Part shown: one piece after another, positions 30,621-38,012 of the stretch | Layout: every line of letters starts with the position of its first letter | How positions within the stretch are numbered: the stretch's first letter is position 1 | Origin: a virus | Length of the DNA stretch: 64,000 nucleotides | Virus record (IMG/VR): IMGVR_UViG_3300038425_000083 | Location: 1-64,000 of that record | Direction: 5' to 3' (one strand) | Program-made: the position numbers and the translations under genes | Notes under the pieces: model-generated | What the model was told of the DNA's origin: nothing | The model's database searches: none | What the model saw: only the letters and a program-made list of their open reading frames with translations

Positions 30621-32815
30621 TGCTTTTTAATGTTATTGATTTAGGAAAATCAAAGTCATCTCATGAAGGCATGATCTTGGTGCCAACAGTTATTAATCTT
30701 CGTGGAAAGCAGGTTACAGTTGGCTATTGGAGATATCCAGAGGGAGTTAAAGGGCCTAAAGGAACCCGCAAGCCAACTATAAAAGTTCCCCGGGAACCGG
30801 TTCCAGAACCTAAGACTTCTTACGAAAAGAAAATATATGATGAGGCAGTTAGGATTCAAGAGACCGTTGAGGCCGCAGAAGATAAGTTAGATCAAGCTAA
30901 GAGAGAATTAAAAAAGATCAAGTCCCCGGAAGCTGGAAGCGAACATGCCGTCTCTTTAGTTCGTCAAGTTCACGAACTTGAAAGTCTTCTTAGTGAGTCT
31001 AAAGCAATAAAGACAGAGCTGAAATTAAATAGAATTCATCTTGAAGAGGAGTTATCAAAAAAGTTTCCAAAGTTTTCAAGAGAAGTTGGTGCAGGGGAGC
31101 ATGGAGTAATAACTCATAAACCAGGATACGACATATATGTTGATCCAGACTCTGAACAGTTGATTTTAGTTTATAGATATCCAAAAGTTATAAAACATGA
31201 AACTCATCAAGAAATTGCTGGGCTCACGAAAGTTCCTGATCTTGTTGCCAGGGATATAACTTCTAAGGAAGTTAGAGACAAAGATTTTAAAGTTTTAGCA
31301 AACACAGTATCCTCAATGCTTGATAAAAGAGGATGGGACTTTACTGTTGATTCGGCTGGAAGACAAATAAGAATTACAGGATATGCAGGTGGTGGGGTAA
31401 CAAAGCATATCATTGATCTGAATGAAGCAGAGGAGAAATGGAGATTAAAAAAGGGACTCCCGGGGTTAGTTGCAAAGAAAGTTACTATAATGATGAGCGG
31501 TCATCCCTACCAAGGAGTCAGATGGGTTAATCCAAATCCTAAAACTGAATGGCGAAGAATTTTTATAGACAAATACAATCTTGGAGGATTCGGATCAGAG
31601 CTTGGATTTAGCCCAGACGTTACAAAGAAAATAGATAAGGCTTTTGATCATCTTAGCAAAGCTTTAGTTGTTGATGGCAAAGGAGAATTAAAGATAACTG
31701 TTGGGCCGGAGATAGAAGGCGTAGAGAATGCTGAATACTTTACCGGTAAACATATTATACAGGTTTATGGAAAAGATAATACCGAAAGCTTGGCGCATGA
31801 GTATGGTCATTGGATGTTTGATGCCAATATTCCTGACTTTCCATCGGTTTTTCCGAAGTCTTGGGATAAGGCAGATGTTATATCCTGGAAGAGCAAAGTA
31901 GAGAAGGTTGCAAAGACTGAACCTATCTTTGACCTTGTTTCTAAAGTTGTTGATTTCTATAAAAAGAATCTTTATGAGTTTAAAGAGTTTAGTGATCGAT
32001 GGGCTGCAACTCAACCAGACCCAAAAGAATTTGGGGATTCCATTAGGATGTATCTCTTTACTCCTCAGGAAATATTTGCCAGGGCTGTCAATGCTTATGT
32101 GGAGCAGGATATTTCAAGATCGTTCTTTACAGAACTTGAAGACGATCCTGCCTACTGGTCGATTGTCAATTCGTGGGGAGCCAAGTATCTTAAGACAGGA
32201 ATTGTCAAAAGCTTAGTAGAGTCATTTACTCGTGTTTCCCGAGGAAAGTTTCAAAAGGTTAAAGAGTTTTTTAGGAGGGGAGAAGAGAGATTAGAGGATC
32301 GTAACATTAGAACTTTTATTAAGCAACGTGATAAGCTACCGGATAAATTTAAGCCTTACGTTACTCCTTATACATTCGATGAAATAAAGAAAGGAAAGTT
32401 TAAAGTTTTTCTTGTAGCTCACAATACTGCAGGCGTACTTGTAAAGCCGGATGGAGAAATTGCTAATCTTTTTAGTCTTAAAAAAGGAAACGGCAAGCTT
32501 GCTCATAAAATAGCGCATGAGAATGGTGGAACATGGGGATATTGTTTTGATGGAAAACTTGTGAAGTATTATAAGGAGTTAGGATCACCAGAATTTCATC
32601 GAGAGCCTAATTGGGAAAAGGGCAAACCTGATATAGTCTTCACAGGATATAAAAAGGATGTTATGAAAGCCTTAGACAAATTAAGAAACGACAAAAATAT
32701 TAAGGCAGCCAAGGAGCGTTATAAAGAACTCAAGGCAAGGCTTGAAGGTACTGAGATTGATTATGCCAAGCTTGAGGACGATATGTTGGAAATGATGGGA
32801 GAACCTACAGAATAA
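30620..32815 (+). CDS. Multidomain metalloprotease protein, 731 aa
   Basis: Starts with LFNVIDLGKSKSS, a variant leader without a full tag, then a beta module (MILVPTVINLRGKQVTVGYW), a coiled coil (about 75-135) and the zincin module: HEYGH at 393-397, downstream PQEIFARA with a likely third ligand Glu, closing with WGAKYLKTGIVKS. Immediately after comes FTRVSRGKFQKVKEFFRRG, the second recurring motif, then a C-terminal domain (KVFLVAHNTAGVLVKPDG; HENGGTWGYCF). The zincin module is shared with the proteins at 23240 and 49968. Predicted zinc-dependent protease; target unknown. Confidence 0.75.
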   Translation: MLFNVIDLGKSKSSHEGMILVPTVINLRGKQVTVGYWRYPEGVKGPKGTRKPTIKVPREPVPEPKTSYEKKIYDEAVRIQETVEAAEDKLDQAKRELKKIKSPEAGSEHAVSLVRQVHELESLLSESKAIKTELKLNRIHLEEELSKKFPKFSREVGAGEHGVITHKPGYDIYVDPDSEQLILVYRYPKVIKHETHQEIAGLTKVPDLVARDITSKEVRDKDFKVLANTVSSMLDKRGWDFTVDSAGRQIRITGYAGGGVTKHIIDLNEAEEKWRLKKGLPGLVAKKVTIMMSGHPYQGVRWVNPNPKTEWRRIFIDKYNLGGFGSELGFSPDVTKKIDKAFDHLSKALVVDGKGELKITVGPEIEGVENAEYFTGKHIIQVYGKDNTESLAHEYGHWMFDANIPDFPSVFPKSWDKADVISWKSKVEKVAKTEPIFDLVSKVVDFYKKNLYEFKEFSDRWAATQPDPKEFGDSIRMYLFTPQEIFARAVNAYVEQDISRSFFTELEDDPAYWSIVNSWGAKYLKTGIVKSLVESFTRVSRGKFQKVKEFFRRGEERLEDRNIRTFIKQRDKLPDKFKPYVTPYTFDEIKKGKFKVFLVAHNTAGVLVKPDGEIANLFSLKKGNGKLAHKIAHENGGTWGYCFDGKLVKYYKELGSPEFHREPNWEKGKPDIVFTGYKKDVMKALDKLRNDKNIKAAKERYKELKARLEGTEIDYAKLEDDMLEMMGEPTE

Positions 32816-32856
32816 AGGAGTAGCTATGGAGATAAAACATTGGAGGGAAATACAAA

Positions 32857-33900
32857 ATGGAGCTTAGAGTCTTTTCAGTAGACGAATTACTTAAAGCCAG
32901 AAGAGCAATGCAAATAACAACAGCATCTGAGGCAGCAAAGAAAGCTTGGGAAACACGGAAGTTCGGCGGATCGCATAAAACAGAACTTCCGGCAAAAGGC
33001 CAAGTTCTGAAACCAAGAGAAGAAGTAAAACATGAAATCCCAGAGGCTTCTAAAAAGGATTATTCTAAATTTAGAAACAACCTTAGAGAGTATTTCACAA
33101 CACAGAATGAATACAGAGATCTTCAAGGTCAGATTGAAGGCAAGAAGGCTGAGCTCGAAGATCAGATGAAAGTCATAAGGCCTTACTTGGCTAAGATGCA
33201 GAACTTGGAAACAAAGGAGAATAAGTTCCGAGCTAAGTTCGAAGACGATGGATTCAAATATGAATTTCTTCAATTTACTTTGACAAGAACTCCTTATAAA
33301 GAACTCTATACAGAGGCCTTTAGTAAATTGAACGACCAGGCTAAGGCAGAGATGACAGCTATTCAGAAAAAGCTTGGGCAGACTTATGCTCAAGAGAAAT
33401 TTGAAAGAGAATCACTTACAAAGGCTGAAAGCATTGTTGATCATTTAAAGAAATTGTGTGCTATCAAAGAGAAGGGCTTAGAACTCTTGAAGAAGATTGC
33501 AACTCCGGGACTTAGGAAGGCTATTATGCTTAAATTAGCCCCGGAAGTCTTTGAAGAATATAAGAGAGGAAACAGATTAGTTGTTGTAAGTCCAATGGTC
33601 GGTGAAGCCGACTTAGAAAAAGATGAGGAGGATGACATGGAAATAATAACATTGGATGAAGCATTGATGGAGAAGTCCAAAGAAAAGCAACCTTTTCAGA
33701 TTGATGGTAAAATCAACAAAGAACTACTTGCTCAGATCGAAGAGGATAAGGGCAAGATAAAAGCACATTATAGAGGGGATTTTGTAGTTAAAGAGCCTGG
33801 CGTTCCTGATCACAAAGGAAGACCATCGGCTATTATCGAAATGACTTCCGGAAAGTGGAAGGGCGGAACTTTTGAAATTTTTCTAAACGGAATTGAATAA
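32857..33900 (+). CDS. Tagged coiled-coil protein, 347 aa
   Basis: Leader FSVDELLKARRAMQIT, then a tag copy (ASEAAKKAWETRKFGGSHK, near 22-40). A long helical core follows (YRDLQGQIEGKKAELEDQMK; AEMTAIQKKLGQTYAQEK). Near 253-262 a second leader-like segment (MEIITLDEALMEKSKEKQPF) begins a short C-terminal beta unit. Helical shape and the highly acidic neighbour suggest a head-core or scaffold-like role (inference). Confidence 0.62.
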   Translation: MELRVFSVDELLKARRAMQITTASEAAKKAWETRKFGGSHKTELPAKGQVLKPREEVKHEIPEASKKDYSKFRNNLREYFTTQNEYRDLQGQIEGKKAELEDQMKVIRPYLAKMQNLETKENKFRAKFEDDGFKYEFLQFTLTRTPYKELYTEAFSKLNDQAKAEMTAIQKKLGQTYAQEKFERESLTKAESIVDHLKKLCAIKEKGLELLKKIATPGLRKAIMLKLAPEVFEEYKRGNRLVVVSPMVGEADLEKDEEDDMEIITLDEALMEKSKEKQPFQIDGKINKELLAQIEEDKGKIKAHYRGDFVVKEPGVPDHKGRPSAIIEMTSGKWKGGTFEIFLNGIE

Positions 33901-33912
33901 CAGGAGGATAGA

Positions 33913-35091
33913 ATGGCAGACAAAGAAGAAAAGGACAAAAAGAAAAAGTTAACCTTTAGCAAGTTCAAGCCTAAAGAAGCGGACGAAGAAGAAAAGGACA
34001 CATCCGAAGACGAAGAGGAATCTGGAAAAAAGAAAAAGAAAAAGGGATTCCCTTTTAAGAAGAAAGACGAAGAGGGAAAGAAACCTAAGCCCGGTGAAGA
34101 TGCGGACAAAGGCGACGAAGACCCCGAGAAGAAAGAAGCTCTCGATAAGATCGATGAGATAGAAGGCGACGAGGACGAAGAGGGTGAGCCTAAAGAGGGT
34201 GACGAAGATGAGGGTGAGGAAGGTAAGGAGTCTCCTTTTGAAAAACCTGAAGAGGGCGAAGAAGGTGATGAGAAACCTGAAGACTTCCAAGAAGCCCCTC
34301 CTGGCGGGCCTGCTGGGCCTCAGGCCAATGTCATTATAAGTAAAGTCCAGATCGGTGATACCATTGTCATTGATGAAAAAGAAGCCGAAGTCATAGCTAT
34401 TGGGAAAGATGGAGTCACAGCCAAAGGAGAAAATGATATAAGATATCAGGTTCTCCATGAGGATGTAGTAACCCCGGAAGAAGCCAATGCTAAAGGCGAA
34501 CTTGATGGTAAGGAAAAAGAAGGCGAACTCAAGTCACCTGCAGAAACAAAAGAAGGTGAAGCCGATAAGGATAAAGATAAATCTCAGGAGAAAGAGGGAG
34601 ACAAGAAGGGCGAAGAAGGTAAAGAACTTGGGACTCCTAAAGAGGGACAGACGACAGCGAACTTAGTTCTTAAAGATATGAAGCTTTCTTTAACCGCCTC
34701 ATTCAAAGATAAGGTAGATAACTTCCCTAATGATGAGGATGGGAAACCCCATAATCATTTCGTTATAACCGTTCAAACAGAGAAAGGGAAGGAAGATTTT
34801 GATTACTATGATTCAAATGCAAATTTTGAGGCCAAGAAACAAACTCTTGACGAACCTGATGTGAAAGAGGCCTTCAATTCAATTCTGCAAGATGCAAATG
34901 ATGCGACTAAAACTTTTGAAGACTTTGTTGGAGCTCTGGGTCTTAAAACTCAAGACCGTGCCAAGGCGAAAAAGATTTATGAAGTTGCGGTTGAGAATCT
35001 CAATAAACTTCTTAAATTGGGAATTAAACGTGAGGACTTGGAATCGTTGGTTGAAGAGTTTGGGAAACAGAATCCTTCAGAAAAGAAGTAG
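33913..35091 (+). CDS. Highly charged protein with two small domains, 392 aa
   Basis: AGGAGG precedes ATG 33913. Residues 1-135 are alternating Lys and Glu/Asp runs, clearly disordered. A small beta domain follows (IISKVQIGDTIVIDEKE; IAIGKDGVTAKG), shared with the C-terminus of the 55083 protein (ITAVGKDGVTART). After a second charged linker, the C-terminal ~120 residues match a phage domain of unknown role (a beta strand set with DFDYYDSNANF, then FNSILQDANDATKTFEDFVGALG). Scaffold or assembly factor is possible; it lies 3 kb before the portal. Confidence 0.62.
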   Translation: MADKEEKDKKKKLTFSKFKPKEADEEEKDTSEDEEESGKKKKKKGFPFKKKDEEGKKPKPGEDADKGDEDPEKKEALDKIDEIEGDEDEEGEPKEGDEDEGEEGKESPFEKPEEGEEGDEKPEDFQEAPPGGPAGPQANVIISKVQIGDTIVIDEKEAEVIAIGKDGVTAKGENDIRYQVLHEDVVTPEEANAKGELDGKEKEGELKSPAETKEGEADKDKDKSQEKEGDKKGEEGKELGTPKEGQTTANLVLKDMKLSLTASFKDKVDNFPNDEDGKPHNHFVITVQTEKGKEDFDYYDSNANFEAKKQTLDEPDVKEAFNSILQDANDATKTFEDFVGALGLKTQDRAKAKKIYEVAVENLNKLLKLGIKREDLESLVEEFGKQNPSEKK

Positions 35092-35111
35092 TTAATTCTG
35101 TTATATACTAT

Positions 35112-35309
35112 ATGAAGCTTGCAAAAGTTTTAAAAGACGTGGGAGTAGTATCATATTGGATCGTAATGTGTCCAAAATGCAAATTGGATAATGTTTTTAA
35201 AGATACTTGGATCATAGATGAAATTTTTGCCGAACGAGCAGGTGGATGTATTTGGGTATGCCCCTGGTGTGGTTTTGAAACAATGATAACAAAGGAGAAT
35301 GTAAAGTGA
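35112..35309 (+). CDS. Zinc-ribbon protein, 65 aa
   Basis: Two CxxC pairs (VMCPKCKLDN and WVCPWCGFET) separated by about 35 residues form a classic zinc ribbon. No strong ribosome site; the upstream bases are TTATATACTATATGAAG. Ends with GTGA overlap to the next gene. Confidence 0.58.
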   Translation: MKLAKVLKDVGVVSYWIVMCPKCKLDNVFKDTWIIDEIFAERAGGCIWVCPWCGFETMITKENVK

Positions 35310-35518
35310 AAGAGATAGACGAGAACGAAGCACACTTCTTAAAACAATTACTCATCTATAATCATGAGATGAGACTAAAAATTGGGGCAAGATTGGTTGT
35401 TATAATGAGCGATCATTGCAAAGGTTGTGTTAATCAACCTCCTTGTTGGAATGGACTTATTTTATTTAATGATTTGACTATATCCAACAAGAGATGTGTT
35501 AATAGGAGAACGAAATGA
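35306..35518 (+). CDS. Hypothetical Cys-containing protein, 70 aa
   Basis: GTG 35306 overlaps the previous stop, with AAGGAG upstream. A helix (ENEAHFLKQLLIYNHEMRLK) is followed by SDHCKGCVNQPPCWNG and a late Cys, possibly binding zinc or an iron-sulfur cluster. Function unknown. Confidence 0.5.
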   Translation: MKEIDENEAHFLKQLLIYNHEMRLKIGARLVVIMSDHCKGCVNQPPCWNGLILFNDLTISNKRCVNRRTK

Positions 35519-35730
35519 GAAGAGGAAAAGTACCAGGCGAATATTATGTTATCTTAGAGAAATCTCGAAGGAGTGGAGGGTTTAGACTCGCAAGGCATGA
35601 ACTTGGTGAAGAAGAATCTGCTGCTGGAAGAAAACGAAGACGCAAAGAAGGAAGTTGGACTCCTCACCTTGAAAGATTTAGGGAGCGGGCAAGAGAAAGA
35701 AGAGAGGAGCAAGAAGCCCCTGAGGCCTAA
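35515..35730 (+). CDS. Small basic protein with VILEKS leader, 71 aa
   Basis: Residues 10-17 are YYVILEKS, the standard junction leader, but the following sequence (RRSGGFRLARHELGEE) is not the usual tag. The rest is very rich in Arg/Glu (KRRRKEGSWTPHLERFRERARERREE). This shows that the leader occurs without the tag. The stop codon starts a hairpin at 35728. Confidence 0.52.
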   Translation: MRRGKVPGEYYVILEKSRRSGGFRLARHELGEEESAAGRKRRRKEGSWTPHLERFRERARERREEQEAPEA

Positions 35731-35756
35731 GGGTGTGCAAGTTGTTTTCACCCTTA
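35728..35756 (+). other. Hairpin TAAGGGTG/CACCCTTA after a stop codon
   Basis: An eight-base perfect inverted repeat with a 13-base loop begins at the stop codon of the previous gene. No U-run follows, so it is not a standard terminator; it may stabilise RNA or mark a processing site. Confidence 0.4.
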
Positions 35757-35781
35757 AATGGGTGTGTTCAGAAAATCAACG

Positions 35782-35800
35782 TGTTCATAAATAATGAACA
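35782..35800 (+). promoter_or_regulatory. Palindrome TGTTCAT-N5-ATGAACA beside a ribosome site
   Basis: A perfect seven-base inverted repeat with a five-base loop lies directly before AGGAG of the 35813 gene. It could be a repressor operator or an RNA hairpin that limits access to the ribosome site. Confidence 0.5.
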
Positions 35801-35812
35801 AGGAGTTAACCA

Positions 35813-36022
35813 ATGGAAAAGTTAAAGTATGAAGACGGAGCTTACATTGATGTTGTGATTGATCGGATCAATGAACTTATTGATACGGTCAATGGTTTAG
35901 AAGATAGGATAGATAACCATTGGTCATTCCATCGCCACAAGTTTATGGAAGAGAAGAAAGCGAAATCAGAGAAAGAAAAAAATGGAAGAGAATCTAAAGA
36001 AGAAAACAGCAAATCTTCTTAG
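35813..36022 (+). CDS. Small coiled-coil protein, 69 aa
   Basis: AAGGAG precedes ATG 35813. A coiled coil (VVIDRINELIDTVNGLEDRID) is followed by a charged Lys/Glu tail. The end overlaps the Vsr-like gene by 41 bases. Possibly a small oligomeric structural or chaperone protein. Confidence 0.55.
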   Translation: MEKLKYEDGAYIDVVIDRINELIDTVNGLEDRIDNHWSFHRHKFMEEKKAKSEKEKNGRESKEENSKSS

Positions 36023-36503
36023 TGGATATTTGGAAGAACGGCGAAAAGATGGTCGTCTGGCAAAGCATATAGAACGTCTTGCAGCTATGTCCCGGGGTAA
36101 ATCTAAGCCTCAGCATAGTAAATTAATGAAGCAAGTTATGAAGGGTAAAAATATTGAATCCACTAAAAGACTTTGGCAAGATGAAAACTATGCTAAAAAT
36201 TGGGCACAAAAGTGTGGGCTAAAACCTAATAAACTTGAAAAAAGTTTCATGATCTTTTTGGGAGAAGAGGCTCCGAACGAATGGAGATATGTGGGCGATG
36301 GTTCAGTATGGATTGCAGGTAAAAATCCTGATTTCATTCATAAGGTAGAACGCAGAGTTATAGAATTGTTTGGTTCTTATTGGCACAAGAAAGAAGAAGA
36401 GAAAGAAAGAGTTTCTCATTTCGAGAAATACGGTTTTGAATGTATTATTGTTTGGGATAAACAATTTAAAGATTGGAAACAAAGTCTTGGCTATGTATTT
36501 TAG
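35982..36503 (+). CDS. Vsr-like (EDxHD-type) homing endonuclease, 173 aa
   Basis: The C-terminal half matches the very-short-patch-repair nuclease fold used by phage EDxHD homing enzymes: an early Glu (KLEKSF), a PDFI strand, an IELFGSYWH segment and a final strand CIIVWDKQF. The N-terminal half is basic with short repeats (SRGKSKPQHSKLMKQVMKG) like the DNA-binding NUMOD-type linkers of these enzymes. Start ATG 35982 lies within the preceding gene and is followed closely by further possible starts. Likely a freestanding mobile endonuclease. Confidence 0.75.
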   Translation: MEENLKKKTANLLSGYLEERRKDGRLAKHIERLAAMSRGKSKPQHSKLMKQVMKGKNIESTKRLWQDENYAKNWAQKCGLKPNKLEKSFMIFLGEEAPNEWRYVGDGSVWIAGKNPDFIHKVERRVIELFGSYWHKKEEEKERVSHFEKYGFECIIVWDKQFKDWKQSLGYVF

Positions 36504-36519
36504 CCGAAGGAGGAGACAA

Positions 36520-37188
36520 ATGGCGATAAAGGGAATAGTAAGAACTCTGGACGAGATCAAAAAGAGTGACAAGAAACCTAAGTTAACAAAAGATGAAGCC
36601 TTACAATGGCTAAGAGTCAGAATATCACGTAGGGTCAAAGATGAACTTCGCTATCCGGACAAAGATTCCCCGCCTACAATAGATAATGTAGCCCAAAAGG
36701 TCTACGAGAACATTGTTGACGATTGGACTTACAACTCGGAGATTTTGGCAGCTTGTCGTGCAGTTGGATTTAACCAAGCATATGTTTCGTCTATCGTAAC
36801 TGGATTCTTTGATGGCGAAGGAAAACCACTTCCTATAAAGGGTAGTAGCGGGCCTGAAGTTGCGAAGACGGCTGGCGAACCAGCTGTAGAACTTGGAAGG
36901 TCGCTTTCAAATCTTACGACTATAGATGATGAGTTTGATGAATTGGCTAAGACATCCGAAGGAGCCAAGAAGGCATGGTTAACAAGAAGAGGTGGTTCTT
37001 CTCATAAAAAAGCTGGCAAGTCTGCTAAATGGAGCAAACTTGATAGTATCTTTAAGAAGCATCATGGAGGTAGAGGTGCTCTTGTTAAAAAAGTTAAAGC
37101 AGCTGGTATGACAGAGAAAGACCTTGATAGGTATCTCAATCTTACAGATACTAAAGCTGCAAGGGCTGAGTTTGCGAGAGGGAAATAA
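36520..37188 (+). CDS. Tagged protein, 222 aa
   Basis: AAGGAGGAG fixes ATG 36520. It begins IKGIVRTLDEIKKSD, a divergent leader, then a helical domain (DEALQWLRVRISRRVKDEL; SEILAACRAVGFNQAYVSS). Near residues 133-165 a second leader LTTIDDEFDELAK is followed by a tag (KTSEGAKKAWLTRRGGSSHK). A small basic helical C-terminal unit completes it. Here the tag lies C-terminal to a first domain, in line with a two-unit polyprotein. Confidence 0.64.
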   Translation: MAIKGIVRTLDEIKKSDKKPKLTKDEALQWLRVRISRRVKDELRYPDKDSPPTIDNVAQKVYENIVDDWTYNSEILAACRAVGFNQAYVSSIVTGFFDGEGKPLPIKGSSGPEVAKTAGEPAVELGRSLSNLTTIDDEFDELAKTSEGAKKAWLTRRGGSSHKKAGKSAKWSKLDSIFKKHHGGRGALVKKVKAAGMTEKDLDRYLNLTDTKAARAEFARGK

Positions 37189-37407
37189 ATGTTCTCTAAT
37201 CAACTGCAGGTGGAATTACTGAATGCGTTTGTTGTTCCTGAGAAAGACATCGAGATATGTCTTTTCACAAGTATATTTGGCAACTTCTCTGTTGTTGTTC
37301 GTGAAGGCAAAGAAGTAAAAAGCAATATCTGTGTTTCACAATCGCAAGCACAGAAGTTATTTGAGGACTGTGTTAAACGAACCGTTAATAGATTTCAACT
37401 TAACTAA
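37189..37407 (+). CDS. Hypothetical protein, 72 aa
   Basis: ATG 37189 directly follows the previous stop with GAGAGGG upstream. Beta-rich (DIEICLFTSIFGNFSVVV) with a C-terminal helix (QAQKLFEDCVKRTVNRF). Not recognised. Confidence 0.52.
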   Translation: MFSNQLQVELLNAFVVPEKDIEICLFTSIFGNFSVVVREGKEVKSNICVSQSQAQKLFEDCVKRTVNRFQLN

Positions 37408-37415
37408 AGGTGAAT

Positions 37416-37646
37416 ATGGTTAGAGGATTCGTTGTTAAAGTTAAGATGATCCCTGACAATGTGACGAGGGGAGAAAGATCAGCCGTCAAATTTATGAAAC
37501 CAGATTTTCCTTATTCTATCTTAGATGTTCACAAGTTCAGGGATAAGGATGGACTCTTTTGGACTTGGTTTCTTGTTGGAGATCAAGAGACCGGAGAACT
37601 TATCTGGGTAGATGCCAACAAAGTTAGCTTTGTAGGAGTTGTCTAA
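37416..37646 (+). CDS. Hypothetical beta-barrel-like protein, 76 aa
   Basis: AAAGGTG supports ATG 37416 (an in-frame GTG lies at 37410). Strand pattern (RGFVVKVKMIPDN; GLFWTWFLVGDQETGELIWVDANKVSFVG) suggests an SH3-like barrel. Function unknown. Confidence 0.52.
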   Translation: MVRGFVVKVKMIPDNVTRGERSAVKFMKPDFPYSILDVHKFRDKDGLFWTWFLVGDQETGELIWVDANKVSFVGVV

Positions 37647-37648
37647 CT

Positions 37649-37915
37649 ATGACTGTGATTTATGATTATTTTGGGGATGGAGAACACTGCCAGGTTTGTA
37701 GCAAGATTTATTTTCCGCATCATAGCCATCAGAATTCATGTTCTGATTGTGAAGAGTTGAATTTTGTGATTCCTGGCGTTACGTTCTATTGTAAGTGTGG
37801 CTGGGAAGTTGATAAAGACAAGTTTGAACTTGTTTATACACCGAAAGGTCTAAGAAGGGATCATAGATGCCCTGAATGTGGCAGGAAGATTTCTCAGGTT
37901 TCTTCCCGGGGTTGA
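37649..37915 (+). CDS. Multi-zinc-ribbon protein, 88 aa
   Basis: Three Cys clusters: HCQVCSKIYFPHH, SCSDCEEL, then YCKCGWE and RCPECGRK. At least two zinc sites are likely. Last gene before the portal; a 97-base gap follows. Confidence 0.58.
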   Translation: MTVIYDYFGDGEHCQVCSKIYFPHHSHQNSCSDCEELNFVIPGVTFYCKCGWEVDKDKFELVYTPKGLRRDHRCPECGRKISQVSSRG

Positions 37916-38012
37916 TATAATGATGCATGTATAAGACGTAAAACCATGTCTATACGACATCTTTTGAAAAGTTCCATAATCCGATACGGATTGAGGGTTT
38001 AGGAGAAAAACG
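37916..38012 (+). promoter_or_regulatory. Spacer before portal gene
   Basis: TATAAT at 37916-37921 is a possible -10 without a good -35. At 37978-37992, AATCCG-ATA-CGGATT is a small perfect palindrome just before the portal ribosome site (TTTAGGAG). I see no gene here. Confidence 0.35.

Noticed and set aside
32826-32867. 13-codon frame with AAGGAG before the 32857 gene
   Set aside because: Too short to support as a gene; it is more likely upstream leader sequence.
32887-33393. Minus-strand frame of 168 codons
   Set aside because: Shadow of the tagged coiled-coil gene; composition is Cys/Phe/Leu rich as expected for antisense, with no initiation site.
33949-34458. Long minus-strand frame opposite the charged protein
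   Set aside because: It mirrors the Lys/Glu codon runs of the + strand gene, has no ribosome site, and no other minus-strand gene is supported in the window.
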